Source: Patescibacteria group bacterium
Lineage (GTDB): Bacteria; Patescibacteriota; Patescibacteriia; 2-12-FULL-60-25
Reading direction: 5' to 3'
Length of the DNA stretch: 50,409 nt
NCBI GenBank assembly: GCA_028715505.1
Contig: JAQURS010000003.1
Coordinates: 1 to 50,409, forward strand
Below are positions 1-5,672 of the stretch, piece after piece. The notes under the pieces were generated by a model that saw nothing but the letters and a program-made list of their open reading frames with translations, was not told where the DNA came from and did no database searches. Position 1 is the first letter of the stretch. Every line of letters begins with the position of its first letter. The translations under genes and the position numbers were made by a program.

Positions 1-1
1 C

Positions 2-295
2 ATCAACCTCGTGACGAGCACGGCCGGCGAATTGGTCTACGACCAAAATACCAGGCGCGTGGCCTGGCAGCTCAACCGTTTGCCGGAAGACGTGGGGAGC
101 GTGGCCATGCAGTTCGAAATCGAGCTGACCCCCGTCGCTTCCGATGACGGCAAATACGTCGAGCTGGTCGGCGAATCGCGTTTCCAGGCCATCGACGAAA
201 ACATCAATCAAACCATTTTACAAACGGCTAAGGCTTTGAATACTGATTTGCAAAACGACGAAAACGCCAAAGGCAAAGGCGTCGTTCGCAAGTGA
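2..295 (+). CDS. C-terminal fragment of a probable cell-surface (DUF11-like) protein
   Basis: The reading frame is open from the first full codon of the window, so this is the end of a longer gene whose start lies outside. The visible ~98 residues are beta-rich (VAWQLNRLPEDVGS, then FEIELTPVASDDG, then ESRFQAIDENINQT) and end in a polar tail, GKGVVRK. This pattern of a tryptophan strand, a V-x-F-x-I-x-L-x-P strand and a terminal D-rich segment resembles the last repeat of DUF11-like extracellular proteins that are frequent in CPR genomes; that assignment is by memory of the pattern only. The GTG at 11 is an internal codon rather than a convincing start, because no ribosome-binding site is visible. 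Confidence 0.55.
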   Translation: MNLVTSTAGELVYDQNTRRVAWQLNRLPEDVGSVAMQFEIELTPVASDDGKYVELVGESRFQAIDENINQTILQTAKALNTDLQNDENAKGKGVVRK

Positions 296-310
296 TCATC
301 GCAAGTCCGC

Positions 311-448
311 GGGTAAGCAAGAGCGCTCAAGAGGAGAGAAGCCCTGATTTGCATCAGGACGAGAGCGTTTCGGCTTGCCCGACGGGCTTGTAATGATCAT
401 TTTGTGCCAGGGGCGAGCAGAACGGTTTTTAAACCGGTCGCCCCTGGC
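311..448. terminator. Hairpin-rich convergent intergenic region, probable bidirectional terminator
   Basis: The 175 bases between the plus-strand gene and the minus-strand cluster contain nested inverted repeats. The best is GCCAGGGGCGA at 406-416 pairing with TCGCCCCTGGC at 438-448, with an inner CGGTTT/AAACCG. Upstream, CCTGAT-ttgc-ATCAGG (about 343-358) sits inside a larger GCAAG..CTTGC pairing. No good U-tract follows the main stem, so factor-independent termination is likely but not certain. Confidence 0.45.
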
Positions 449-470
449 AAGCTAGCATTTGAGTCTGGCG

Positions 471-659
471 CTAGAACCAGTCGGAAAAGTTGAGGTCGGA
501 GAGGAAATTGATGACCCAGATGACCGCGCCGCAGATTGGATTTACCACGTAGCAGTAGATCCATGAGCCCACGCTTTTGGTGGGTCCCCACAGCCCGGCG
601 TGGCACCAAGCCGCGAACAGAACTCCGATGCCTGCGAGGAAAGCGATCTTCTCCTTCAC
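471..659 (-). CDS. Small two-helix membrane protein, unknown
   Basis: A 62-residue protein with two hydrophobic segments (about residues 5-24 and 31-56) and a polar C-terminus. I chose the GTG start at 659 because GGAGG lies 6 bases upstream and the start overlaps the stop of the preceding gene as GTGA, a classic translational-coupling arrangement. A longer upstream frame reads through the preceding gene and is not needed. It is the last gene of the minus-strand unknown cluster and is followed by a strong hairpin. Three cysteines occur near the helix ends. Holin-like or small accessory membrane roles are possible; no family was recognised. Confidence 0.6.
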   Translation of the reverse strand: MKEKIAFLAGIGVLFAAWCHAGLWGPTKSVGSWIYCYVVNPICGAVIWVINFLSDLNFSDWF

Positions 660-1108
660 TTCGCACCTCCTGCGACTGCAGTCGCCGTCTCCTGGGGGGC
701 GTCGTCCTGGATTTTCGGAAGCAGGTTCTGCTTCACGAGGGCGACGAGCTGGGCGAGCGTGCATCTCGAACTCGAGTACGGGGGCGAGGTCAGAGTGCTA
801 TCCCTGAAAGAACGCCACGGCTCAATGGCCAACAGCGCCTTGCTCAGTCCACCGAGATCCAGTTTGGCCGGATCCTTGTAGATGATGGTGAATCCGTTCA
901 CGGAAGCCATTCTGTCCAAGCACGACAACCGGACTGGAGTTTGAGGGTTATGAATCAACAGAATGTCAGGATTCAGCTTCATGCCTTCCTTGAGGGAGGC
1001 TCCGTATTCTTCTGTCGAAACGACCGTGACGATCCGGATCTGGCGCCGCTCGTCGAGATCGAGTCCGAGCTGGAACTTCTTGGGTGCGGGTTTTGAAAAC
1101 AAACTCAT
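656..1108 (-). CDS. Unknown protein of the hairpin-leader cluster
   Basis: 150 residues, mostly soluble. It opens with MSLFSKPAPKKFQLGLDLDE and contains strands such as RIVTVVS and GFTIIYKD, ending in an Ala/Thr-rich tail. The first half might be a small alpha/beta fold (a strand followed by ILLIHNP), but no catalytic motif is visible. The start is supported by AAGGAGGAGG five to seven bases upstream of ATG. The gene is preceded by one copy of the repeated two-hairpin leader (1109-1225) and is translationally coupled to the small membrane protein after it. The membrane protein's start depends on an SD that lies inside this coding sequence, so the two probably act together. Function unknown. 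Confidence 0.6.
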   Translation of the reverse strand: MSLFSKPAPKKFQLGLDLDERRQIRIVTVVSTEEYGASLKEGMKLNPDILLIHNPQTPVRLSCLDRMASVNGFTIIYKDPAKLDLGGLSKALLAIEPWRSFRDSTLTSPPYSSSRCTLAQLVALVKQNLLPKIQDDAPQETATAVAGGAK

Positions 1109-1225
1109 GGGTGTACCTCCTCCTTATTCCCTTCAGAGCCTCCGTCCTTTTGAAAGGACGATGGCGATATTATCAGACAGAAGCTCAATTGGGGAGGGCG
1201 CGATCGGCAGAATGCCGGCGCCCAG
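1109..1225 (-). repeat. Hairpin-leader cassette, copy D
   Basis: Read on the minus strand: a GC-rich hairpin (GGGCGC-CGGCA-ttc-TGCCG-atc-GCGCCC), then TCCCCAA, an AT-rich stretch with GATAAT, a second hairpin GTCCTT-tcaa-AAGGAC, then GGAGGCTCTGAAGGGA and a strong SD. The order of parts matches three other copies upstream (2039-2166, 2536-2661, 2890-3011). The first hairpin's bases differ from those of the other copies while its shape and the TCCCCAA box are kept, which is covariation-like evidence for a functional RNA structure. Confidence 0.6.
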
Positions 1226-1600
1226 TTAGTTGGGGGGAGAGATGTTGATGGTGATCCTGGCTTCGTCGGCCGACTGCTGGACGGCCGCGAGGCGCGCCTT
1301 GGTCAGCTTCGCGAAGTCCTCGGGCAGGACCTGGTCGGCGATCTCGGCGAGTTCGCCGATGAGGACCTCGTAGGCCCAGGGCGGCATGCCGGAAAGCGCG
1401 ACCGACTGTTCCGATTTCTCCAGCGTTCCGCGAGCCAGCTCGTGGATCAGGAACAAGGCGCTGGTCACGAAAGCCTCAGGCGTGAGGATCGAAGGGATCC
1501 TCTCCGCCAGAAGCTGGGTGAACGCCGACCGAACGCAATCCTTGCATCCGTCGCAGACGTTCCGCAGCTTCTCTTTGACCTTGTCAGCCACGATGATCAT
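1226..1600 (-). CDS. Unknown helical protein, paralog of the gene upstream
   Basis: 124 residues, predicted almost entirely helical. It shares a pattern with the neighbouring 141-residue protein at 1613-2038: V-K-x-K-L-R near the N-terminus, F-T-x-L-L-A-[ED]-R-[IL], L-[ST]-P-E-[AD]-F-V-x-S-A, L-I-x-[ED]-L, and a late A-x-x-V-[LM]-P. Two CxxC-like cysteines (CDGCKDC) near residue 16 are absent from the paralog. Start: GGGAGG five bases before ATG; only 12 bases separate it from the previous stop, so the pair is co-transcribed. The SD segment TTGAAGGGAGG is the same box that ends the leader cassettes. No known family recognised. Confidence 0.6.
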   Translation of the reverse strand: MIIVADKVKEKLRNVCDGCKDCVRSAFTQLLAERIPSILTPEAFVTSALFLIHELARGTLEKSEQSVALSGMPPWAYEVLIGELAEIADQVLPEDFAKLTKARLAAVQQSADEARITINISPPN

Positions 1601-1612
1601 TGATTCCTCCCT

Positions 1613-2038
1613 TCAAGATGGCGGTGCCGAGAGGTACCAGCCGTTGATGGCCACGTTCAGAGTGGACAGTTGAGCTTCGGAAACATCATCAGCCTCGATG
1701 CCCTCGGTCGAGAGGACGAATAGCGTCAGTTCCTTGTCCAAGCGCCGGAGAGTCGCGCCAACCATTTCCGGTGGCATGACCCTTTTGGCCAGCGTTGGAA
1801 GCTGCTTGAAGAGGGCGTTGTAAACCCTCTCGTCCGCGCCTTCGAAATACACGCTCAGGGGATCTTTCTCGTTACCTTCCCGCAAGTCCCTGATCAGGGA
1901 CGTGGCCGAGGCGACAAAGTCTTCCGGCGACAGCTCGTGATCGAGCCTGTCTGCCAACAGGTTGGTGAAGACCCTGTAATACAGCGCGACGTATCTCGTG
2001 CCTCGCAGCTTGAGTTTGACTTCTTCGGATGTGACCAT
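1613..2038 (-). CDS. Unknown helical protein, tandem paralog
   Basis: 141 residues, helical, with the same core as the 124-residue product that follows it (FTNLLADRL, LSPEDFVASATSLIRDL, AKRVMPPE). It lacks the N-terminal cysteine cluster of its sister and has a longer acidic middle. The start ATG is preceded by AAAGGGAG, eight bases away, inside a full copy of the repeated leader cassette. Tandem paralogs of diverged sequence in one transcription unit point to duplication followed by specialisation, as in interacting subunit pairs; this is inference. No enzymatic motif is seen. Confidence 0.6.
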   Translation of the reverse strand: MVTSEEVKLKLRGTRYVALYYRVFTNLLADRLDHELSPEDFVASATSLIRDLREGNEKDPLSVYFEGADERVYNALFKQLPTLAKRVMPPEMVGATLRRLDKELTLFVLSTEGIEADDVSEAQLSTLNVAINGWYLSAPPS

Positions 2039-2166
2039 TTCTTTTTCTCCCTTTAGAATCTCCGTCCTGTCGAAAGGACTACGGTTGGAATCGACAGAGA
2101 TTCATTTGGGGAGGCGAGCAGCAGAACGCTGTCGCCGTGGTGGTGAATGTGCAGGGTTTGGAGGGA
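2039..2166 (-). repeat. Hairpin-leader cassette, copy C
   Basis: Minus-strand order: GCACATTCACCACC, bulged hairpin GGCGACAGC-gttct-GCTGCTCGCC, TCCCCAAATGAATC, a small GAATC/GATTC stem, second hairpin GTCCT-ttcgac-AGGAC, then GGAGATTCTAAAGGGAG and the start codon. Over roughly 100 bases it is nearly identical to copy B at 2536-2661, so it arose by recent duplication or is kept alike by selection or conversion. Confidence 0.65.
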
Positions 2167-2535
2167 TTAGACGGCTTTCAGGAGCCGGGTCAGGCGTTCG
2201 AATTCTTCTGTTTCCGCTGGCAGAGCCGCCTGGAAGGCCCGGACAAATCCGTTCCATAGGTTCTTATAGAACTCTTTGGGCTGTTCCACGAGATCGGCCA
2301 AATCTTCTCCGGTATAACTGGCGATGCGATTCACAGTGTTGGAATCGCGAACGCGCAGGCATCCGAGTGTGAGGAAGGCGGCTAGTGCGAAGGCGCCGCC
2401 GTTGAGCGGATCCGTGAACATGGAATGGGGTTCGTTCAAATCGCCCATTACCGCGACCACGAATTTCCGTAGCTGCTCATCGCCTTGCGCGGCAAGCAGG
2501 AGCTTCTCGCCGATTTCTTTTTTTGTAGCTTTCAT
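2167..2535 (-). CDS. Unknown small protein of the hairpin-leader cluster
   Basis: 122 residues, mainly helical, beginning MKATKKEIGEKLLLAAQGDE and carrying one modestly hydrophobic helix (GGAFALAAFLTLGCL, about residues 46-60), too short and polar-flanked to be a confident membrane span. The C-terminal half is charged and helical (EFERLTRLLKAV). Start: GGGAG seven bases upstream of ATG at the end of leader copy B. Leader copy C follows its stop, so the gene is bounded on both sides by near-identical cassettes, an arrangement that could make it a recombination unit. No family recognised. Confidence 0.55.
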   Translation of the reverse strand: MKATKKEIGEKLLLAAQGDEQLRKFVVAVMGDLNEPHSMFTDPLNGGAFALAAFLTLGCLRVRDSNTVNRIASYTGEDLADLVEQPKEFYKNLWNGFVRAFQAALPAETEEFERLTRLLKAV

Positions 2536-2661
2536 CTATCTTCTCCCTTCAGAATCTCCGTCCTTTGTAAGGAGCGGAGCATGGAATCGACAGAGATTCA
2601 TTTGGGGAGGCGAGCAGCAGAACGCTGTCGCCGTGGTGGTGAATGTGCGGGTTGATGTTTT
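2536..2661 (-). repeat. Hairpin-leader cassette, copy B
   Basis: Near-identical to copy C. Minus-strand parts are CCGCACATTCACCACC, bulged hairpin GGCGA(c)AGC/GCTG(c)TCGCC, TCCCCAAATGAATC, then a second hairpin extended to CTCCG-c-TCCTT-aca-AAGGA-CGGAG, and ATTCTGAAGGGAG before ATG. Where copy C has GTCCT/AGGAC the second stem here uses TCCTT/AAGGA plus an outer CTCCG/CGGAG, so pairing is kept by different bases. Confidence 0.65.
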
Positions 2662-2889
2662 CTAGGCCGCGAGGGGGACCGCGCCGTCGGCGTCGAGCTC
2701 CTCGAAGAGCGGGGCGATGATACCGCAGACTTCGAAGCCGATGTCGACCGTGGACTCGGAAGGCAGGACCGGCAAGGTCAAGCGCACGTCGCAGTCCTGG
2801 GCGATGTCGTCCATCGAGACCGTGCTGCCGGGAACGAAACCTGCGGAAAAGATCTTGTTCAGGTCCTTCTGGGTCTTCTCGCTGATCAT
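2662..2889 (-). CDS. Unknown 75-residue acidic protein
   Basis: Start chosen at the ATG at 2889 (MISEKTQKDLNKIF) because GGAGG sits five bases upstream; a longer frame starting at 2901 would cover that SD. The product is acidic, with a short N-terminal helix and a beta-rich middle (VRLTLPVLPSESTVDIGFEV), ending LDADGAVPLAA. It lies between leader copies A and B and directly follows the zinc-ribbon protein gene. No recognisable domain. Its small size and acidity would fit an adaptor, inhibitor or antitoxin-like role, which is speculation. Confidence 0.5.
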   Translation of the reverse strand: MISEKTQKDLNKIFSAGFVPGSTVSMDDIAQDCDVRLTLPVLPSESTVDIGFEVCGIIAPLFEELDADGAVPLAA

Positions 2890-3011
2890 GGAATCCTCCA
2901 ATGGGTCCTTTGGTTGATGAAACTGGACCCCAAGTGCAAACTCATCATTTGATAAGTTGGCGCTTGGGGAGGGCGCAACTGGTTGCTGCGCCCGAGGTGG
3001 GAATGTGCGAA
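2890..3011 (-). repeat. Hairpin-leader cassette, copy A (diverged)
   Basis: Minus-strand order: CGCACATTCCCACC, hairpin GGGCGCA-loop-TGCGCCC, TCCCCAAG, then GGGTCC-16 nt-GGACCC in the place of the second hairpin, and GGAGG before ATG. The CCCCAAG of the box can also pair with CTTGGGG further down, so two mutually exclusive folds are possible, as in attenuators and riboswitch-like leaders. Confidence 0.55.
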
Positions 3012-4019
3012 CTACTTCTTGTTCTTGCCCTTGTTGTCCTTGCCGGACTTGCCGTTCTTGCCGCCCTTGCCCTTGCCGCCGTCGCCACCCGACTTGCCCG
3101 GCTTGGGCTCGTCCTTCTTGGGGGCGTGCTTGGCGCGACGAGCCGCGGCTTCCGCCTCGCGACGGGCCTTGGCTGCTTCGCGCTGCCGATCCGAGAAATC
3201 ACGACGGGCTTTCTTGAGTGTTTCCTCAGCTTCCTTGTCGTTGAACTCGAACTCCCGGCAGCCATGGATGCTCAGCTGATCCTTCACTCGAACCGTGAAG
3301 TGTGGATTGACGTACTTCTTGCCGTCCACGTCGACTGGCGTGTACTCGGTGATTACGGTATCCACCGCAAAACTGAGCAGCCCATATTTCCCACGGGCGA
3401 GATAGGCGTCGTAGAGCTCCTTGCGAAGTTTGGCCACGTGAGCCTTCTCGGCCTCAAGAGCTTTCGCCTCCTGAACCTTCATGGCCGCGGCGGCCTTCTT
3501 CTGGAGCTCGCGCTCTTCCTCTTCCTCGATCTCGGCCAGGACGAGGCGGACGACGACCAGCTCGTTGCCAGTCGCCTCGCGGTACTCGATGGTCGCGTCC
3601 TCGGTCTCGACGGTCGTCACGACCGGCTCGATCGACTTGGAAGACTTCTCTTCCGGCTTGGGGCTGGCTGAGCTGACCTTGGAAGAGCTCGGGGGAGCGT
3701 CCTCGGTGGCCGGCGCGTTGCGCTTGTGGAAGCGCGGATCGTCCGAGTGGTTGGTCCTGAAGGCGCGGTAGGCGGTCCGGCGAGCTTCCTCGCCCAGGCT
3801 CTTGTGGCAGCGGATGCAGAAGTTCATCTGCGTCTTGGCGTTGCAGCCATCGTTCATGCAGGGAAGCAGCTCGTTCGGAGCCACGCCTGCGTTCATGAAG
3901 CACTGGTAGCAGGTCGGGTGGTCGCCTCTGATCTCGTTGCCGCAGGCGCAGGTCGATTTCACGACCCTGAGAGGGGACTTCATGCTGGAATCAGATGCGA
4001 TCGGGTTGGTCTGAGCCAT
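3012..4019 (-). CDS. Double zinc-ribbon, coiled-coil protein with Lys/Gly-rich tail
   Basis: 335 residues from the ATG at 4019, which has GGAGG five bases upstream (the longer frame to 4082 lacks an SD). Layout: two putative four-cysteine zinc sites (C24, C26, C37, C40 and C54, C59, C68, C71); a Pro/Ser-rich linker around residues 105-130; an acidic, then Lys/Ala/Glu-rich coiled coil around 160-210; a beta segment (DTVITEYTPVDVDGKKYV); a second charged helix around 260-300; and a low-complexity Lys/Gly tail to the C-terminus. Zinc ribbons plus a basic tail suggest nucleic-acid or ribosome binding. It is the first gene of the minus-strand unknown cluster. No family recognised. Confidence 0.6.
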   Translation of the reverse strand: MAQTNPIASDSSMKSPLRVVKSTCACGNEIRGDHPTCYQCFMNAGVAPNELLPCMNDGCNAKTQMNFCIRCHKSLGEEARRTAYRAFRTNHSDDPRFHKRNAPATEDAPPSSSKVSSASPKPEEKSSKSIEPVVTTVETEDATIEYREATGNELVVVRLVLAEIEEEEERELQKKAAAAMKVQEAKALEAEKAHVAKLRKELYDAYLARGKYGLLSFAVDTVITEYTPVDVDGKKYVNPHFTVRVKDQLSIHGCREFEFNDKEAEETLKKARRDFSDRQREAAKARREAEAAARRAKHAPKKDEPKPGKSGGDGGKGKGGKNGKSGKDNKGKNKK

Positions 4020-4414
4020 GGCATCCTCCGTATGTGTTAGCGCGGAACGTATCTGTTTCGCGCTTTGAATCCTAGGGGTCAATGAGCGAGAATTATGCAG
4101 AAGTTGGCATCGACACGCGTGACAAGCTACGTGTGAAGTTCCTCCTCTGCATAATTCCGGCTCCTTAACGAAAAAACGACAATTTCCGTAAAACCCTGGG
4201 AGAGTCGCACGAAAATTGCCGCCAAAAACACATTAATATAACTAAATACGCTATTCGCGTGATTTAGCCAAAATTCTCTCCTCAGAATTTTGCTAACCTA
4301 GCGGAATTGCTAGATTTTATGCTGATTTTAAAGGTTTTTTCCAAATCGCCATTCGATTTAGAACTAGCTAATATAGCACAAAAAAGTGGTTTTGTCAAGG
4401 GTGCCAAGTAATCT
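4020..4414. promoter_or_regulatory. AT-rich gene-free region with multiple inverted repeats
   Basis: No convincing gene lies between the two minus-strand units. The region is markedly richer in A+T than its neighbours and holds several dyads: GAATTATGCAGA (4090-4101) with TCTGCATAATTC (4146-4157); CTAAAT-ACGC-tattc-GCGT-g-ATTTAG (about 4243-4267); CAAAATTC-8nt-GAATTTTG (about 4269-4292); and AGCGCG/CGCGCT in the leader of the zinc-ribbon gene. It must contain the promoter of the 3012-4019 gene and may bind a regulator. An integration or replication role cannot be excluded, but no iteron array is visible. Confidence 0.45.
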
Positions 4415-4439
4415 AAAAACCCGTCGGAGACGGGTTTTT
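4415..4439. terminator. Rho-independent terminator (bidirectional)
   Basis: AAAAACCCGTC-gga-GACGGGTTTTT. Symmetrical A and T tracts allow use in both directions; on the minus strand it closes the 4497-4760 gene. A second hairpin (CCGGGGAAAAGC/GCTTTTCCCGG, 4444-4477) and a CCCCAAATGGGG palindrome lie between the stop codon and this terminator. Confidence 0.8.
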
Positions 4440-4496
4440 GGAACCGGGGAAAAGCATTTAGAAACAGCTTTTCCCGGAGGAGATCCCCATTTGGGG

Positions 4497-4760
4497 CTAG
4501 TTCTTGGCAGGATCATCGGTAGTCCTCTTGGTGGTCACCACGCATGGGGTGAGCTTGAGTTTGGCCCAGGTTATGAACCCGGCTTGAAGCAAAATCTCTT
4601 GGTTGATGCTCAGCGCCAGTTCTCGGCTGGCTTCGATATTGCTTTGGCCTGGCTTTGCGCCGGGCCCTCGATGACTTGATCTGAACATCATCCGGTGTTT
4701 GGGTGGATCTTCCGGAACGGGGAACTGCGTTATGAGTAATGAAATAAATTTGGCGCGCAT
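4497..4760 (-). CDS. Unknown 87-residue basic protein
   Basis: The ATG at 4760 (MRAKFISLLITQF) is chosen because GGAGG lies six bases upstream and a TATAAT box is at 4798-4803; earlier in-frame starts would precede the SD. The product is basic, with a short hydrophobic N-terminus (residues 4-12) too short for a membrane span, a Pro/His/Arg-rich middle and a helical segment ending in WAKLKLTPCVVTTKRTTDD. No family recognised. It is transcribed alone: its own promoter, a terminator before it (4815-4838) and one after it (4415-4439). Confidence 0.45.
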   Translation of the reverse strand: MRAKFISLLITQFPVPEDPPKHRMMFRSSHRGPGAKPGQSNIEASRELALSINQEILLQAGFITWAKLKLTPCVVTTKRTTDDPAKN

Positions 4761-4797
4761 GGCAACCTCCTGCCGTGAATAGGAAGGAACTAAATTC

Positions 4798-4803
4798 ATT
4801 ATA
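4798..4803 (-). promoter_or_regulatory. -10 box for the 87-residue gene
   Basis: Minus strand reads TTGTATAATG, a perfect TATAAT with a TG just before it. The predicted 5' UTR is about 30 bases and carries the AGGAGG site. No good -35 is seen at 17 bases. Confidence 0.6.
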
Positions 4804-4814
4804 CAACGTTTAAT

Positions 4815-4838
4815 AAAAATGACACGCAAGTGCGTGCC
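4815..4838 (-). terminator. Terminator after the PRTase-like gene
   Basis: Minus strand GGCACGC-actt-GCGTGTC followed by ATTTTTATT. The stem is nearly the same sequence as the terminator behind pyrE at 5649-5672. Confidence 0.75.
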
Positions 4839-4850
4839 GCGACCTTTCGG

Positions 4851-5576
4851 TCAAGTGGTGCCGGTCAACATGTGCCAGCGGTGTTTCGGCTCGTGGATGG
4901 AGATCGAGCCTTTCTGATGCAACGGACAAGCGGTCCTTTCCCACGTCTTCATCTCGTAGTGGCGGAGTGAGATGATGGGATAGATCTCGTCGATAACGTG
5001 GAGGTTGGAGCGGTTAGCCAAGGCCAGGACGGCTGGGAAGAAGTTGATCGGGTGGGGATTGCCGGTCCGCAAAGCGTGACGGACCGCCTTGACGGTTGAT
5101 CCGGTCGCAATCAGCGCTTCGGCCTGGAGTACGATTTCGTGCGGGCCGATGATATCCCTCCTCCAGAGCTGGGTTCCGTCCGGTCCGCGTTCGGTGAACT
5201 CGTGCCGAGCCCCGAGCAACTTAGCCACTTCGTAGGAAAACGTAGCGGAAGTGTGATCCGAACCGATGACCCAATCCACGTGCAACGTACGGAATTCCGG
5301 CCTGCGCGTGAGATGGTGGACCGAGACCGTGGCCATGATCCCGCACAGTTTTGGATCGCGGAGAACGTTGTGCATGTTCAGATAGCCGTCGCTGCACAGC
5401 CCGCCGCTTATCTCGACGTGCGGATTTTTGGGATCCCCGGAATGCGTCCAAAGTGCTCCACATAATCGGAAGACGTGGTCCAGCGCTTCGGAATTAAATT
5501 CTTCAAGATCTACAGTTTCTTGACTGAGTTCTGAAAGTTCTTTCCTCGTCTTGATTTCCAATATGCGATTGCCCAT
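4851..5576 (-). CDS. Orotate phosphoribosyltransferase-like paralog with altered PRPP loop
   Basis: 241 residues from the ATG at 5576, with GGAGG four bases upstream. It aligns by eye along its length with the PyrE encoded next door: an SGGLCSDGYLN loop (PyrE SGQHGTAYVN), a VDWVIGSDHTSATFS segment (VDVVLAPAVGGVILS), the PRPP-loop region VLQAEALIATGST at residues 149-161 (PyrE VLVVDDVCTTGGS), and a late W-x4-C-P-L tail typical of this PRTase group. The two adjacent aspartates of the canonical type I PRPP motif are replaced by Glu153-Ala154. It may therefore use another substrate, have low activity, or be regulatory. It has its own terminator and a TTGACA at 5638-5643 that could be its -35. Confidence 0.7.
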   Translation of the reverse strand: MGNRILEIKTRKELSELSQETVDLEEFNSEALDHVFRLCGALWTHSGDPKNPHVEISGGLCSDGYLNMHNVLRDPKLCGIMATVSVHHLTRRPEFRTLHVDWVIGSDHTSATFSYEVAKLLGARHEFTERGPDGTQLWRRDIIGPHEIVLQAEALIATGSTVKAVRHALRTGNPHPINFFPAVLALANRSNLHVIDEIYPIISLRHYEMKTWERTACPLHQKGSISIHEPKHRWHMLTGTT

Positions 5577-5648
5577 GGCGCCTCCTTCTCCTTTGCCGTG
5601 ACAACTCGGGCCATAGTTTGTGACTGATGGGGCCATTTGTCAATTAAC

Positions 5649-5672
5649 AAAAAAGACACGCGAGTGCGTGTC
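5649..5672 (-). terminator. Terminator of the pyrF-pyrE unit
   Basis: Minus strand GACACGC-actc-GCGTGTC followed by TTTTTTGTT. The stem begins inside the last codons of pyrE, and the same stem sequence recurs after the next gene (4821-4838). Confidence 0.8.

Noticed and set aside
1109-3011. CRISPR array
   Set aside because: Repeats are about 100 bases, separated by coding genes, only four, with no uniform spacers and no cas genes.
2901-3671. 256-codon plus-strand frame over the zinc-ribbon gene
   Set aside because: Leu/Ala/Arg shadow of Lys/Glu-rich coding on the other strand; no SD, while the minus gene has GGAGG.
4497-4829. 110-codon version of the small basic protein gene
   Set aside because: The upstream starts lie before the -10 box or the SD; the ATG at 4760 has GGAGG at the right distance.
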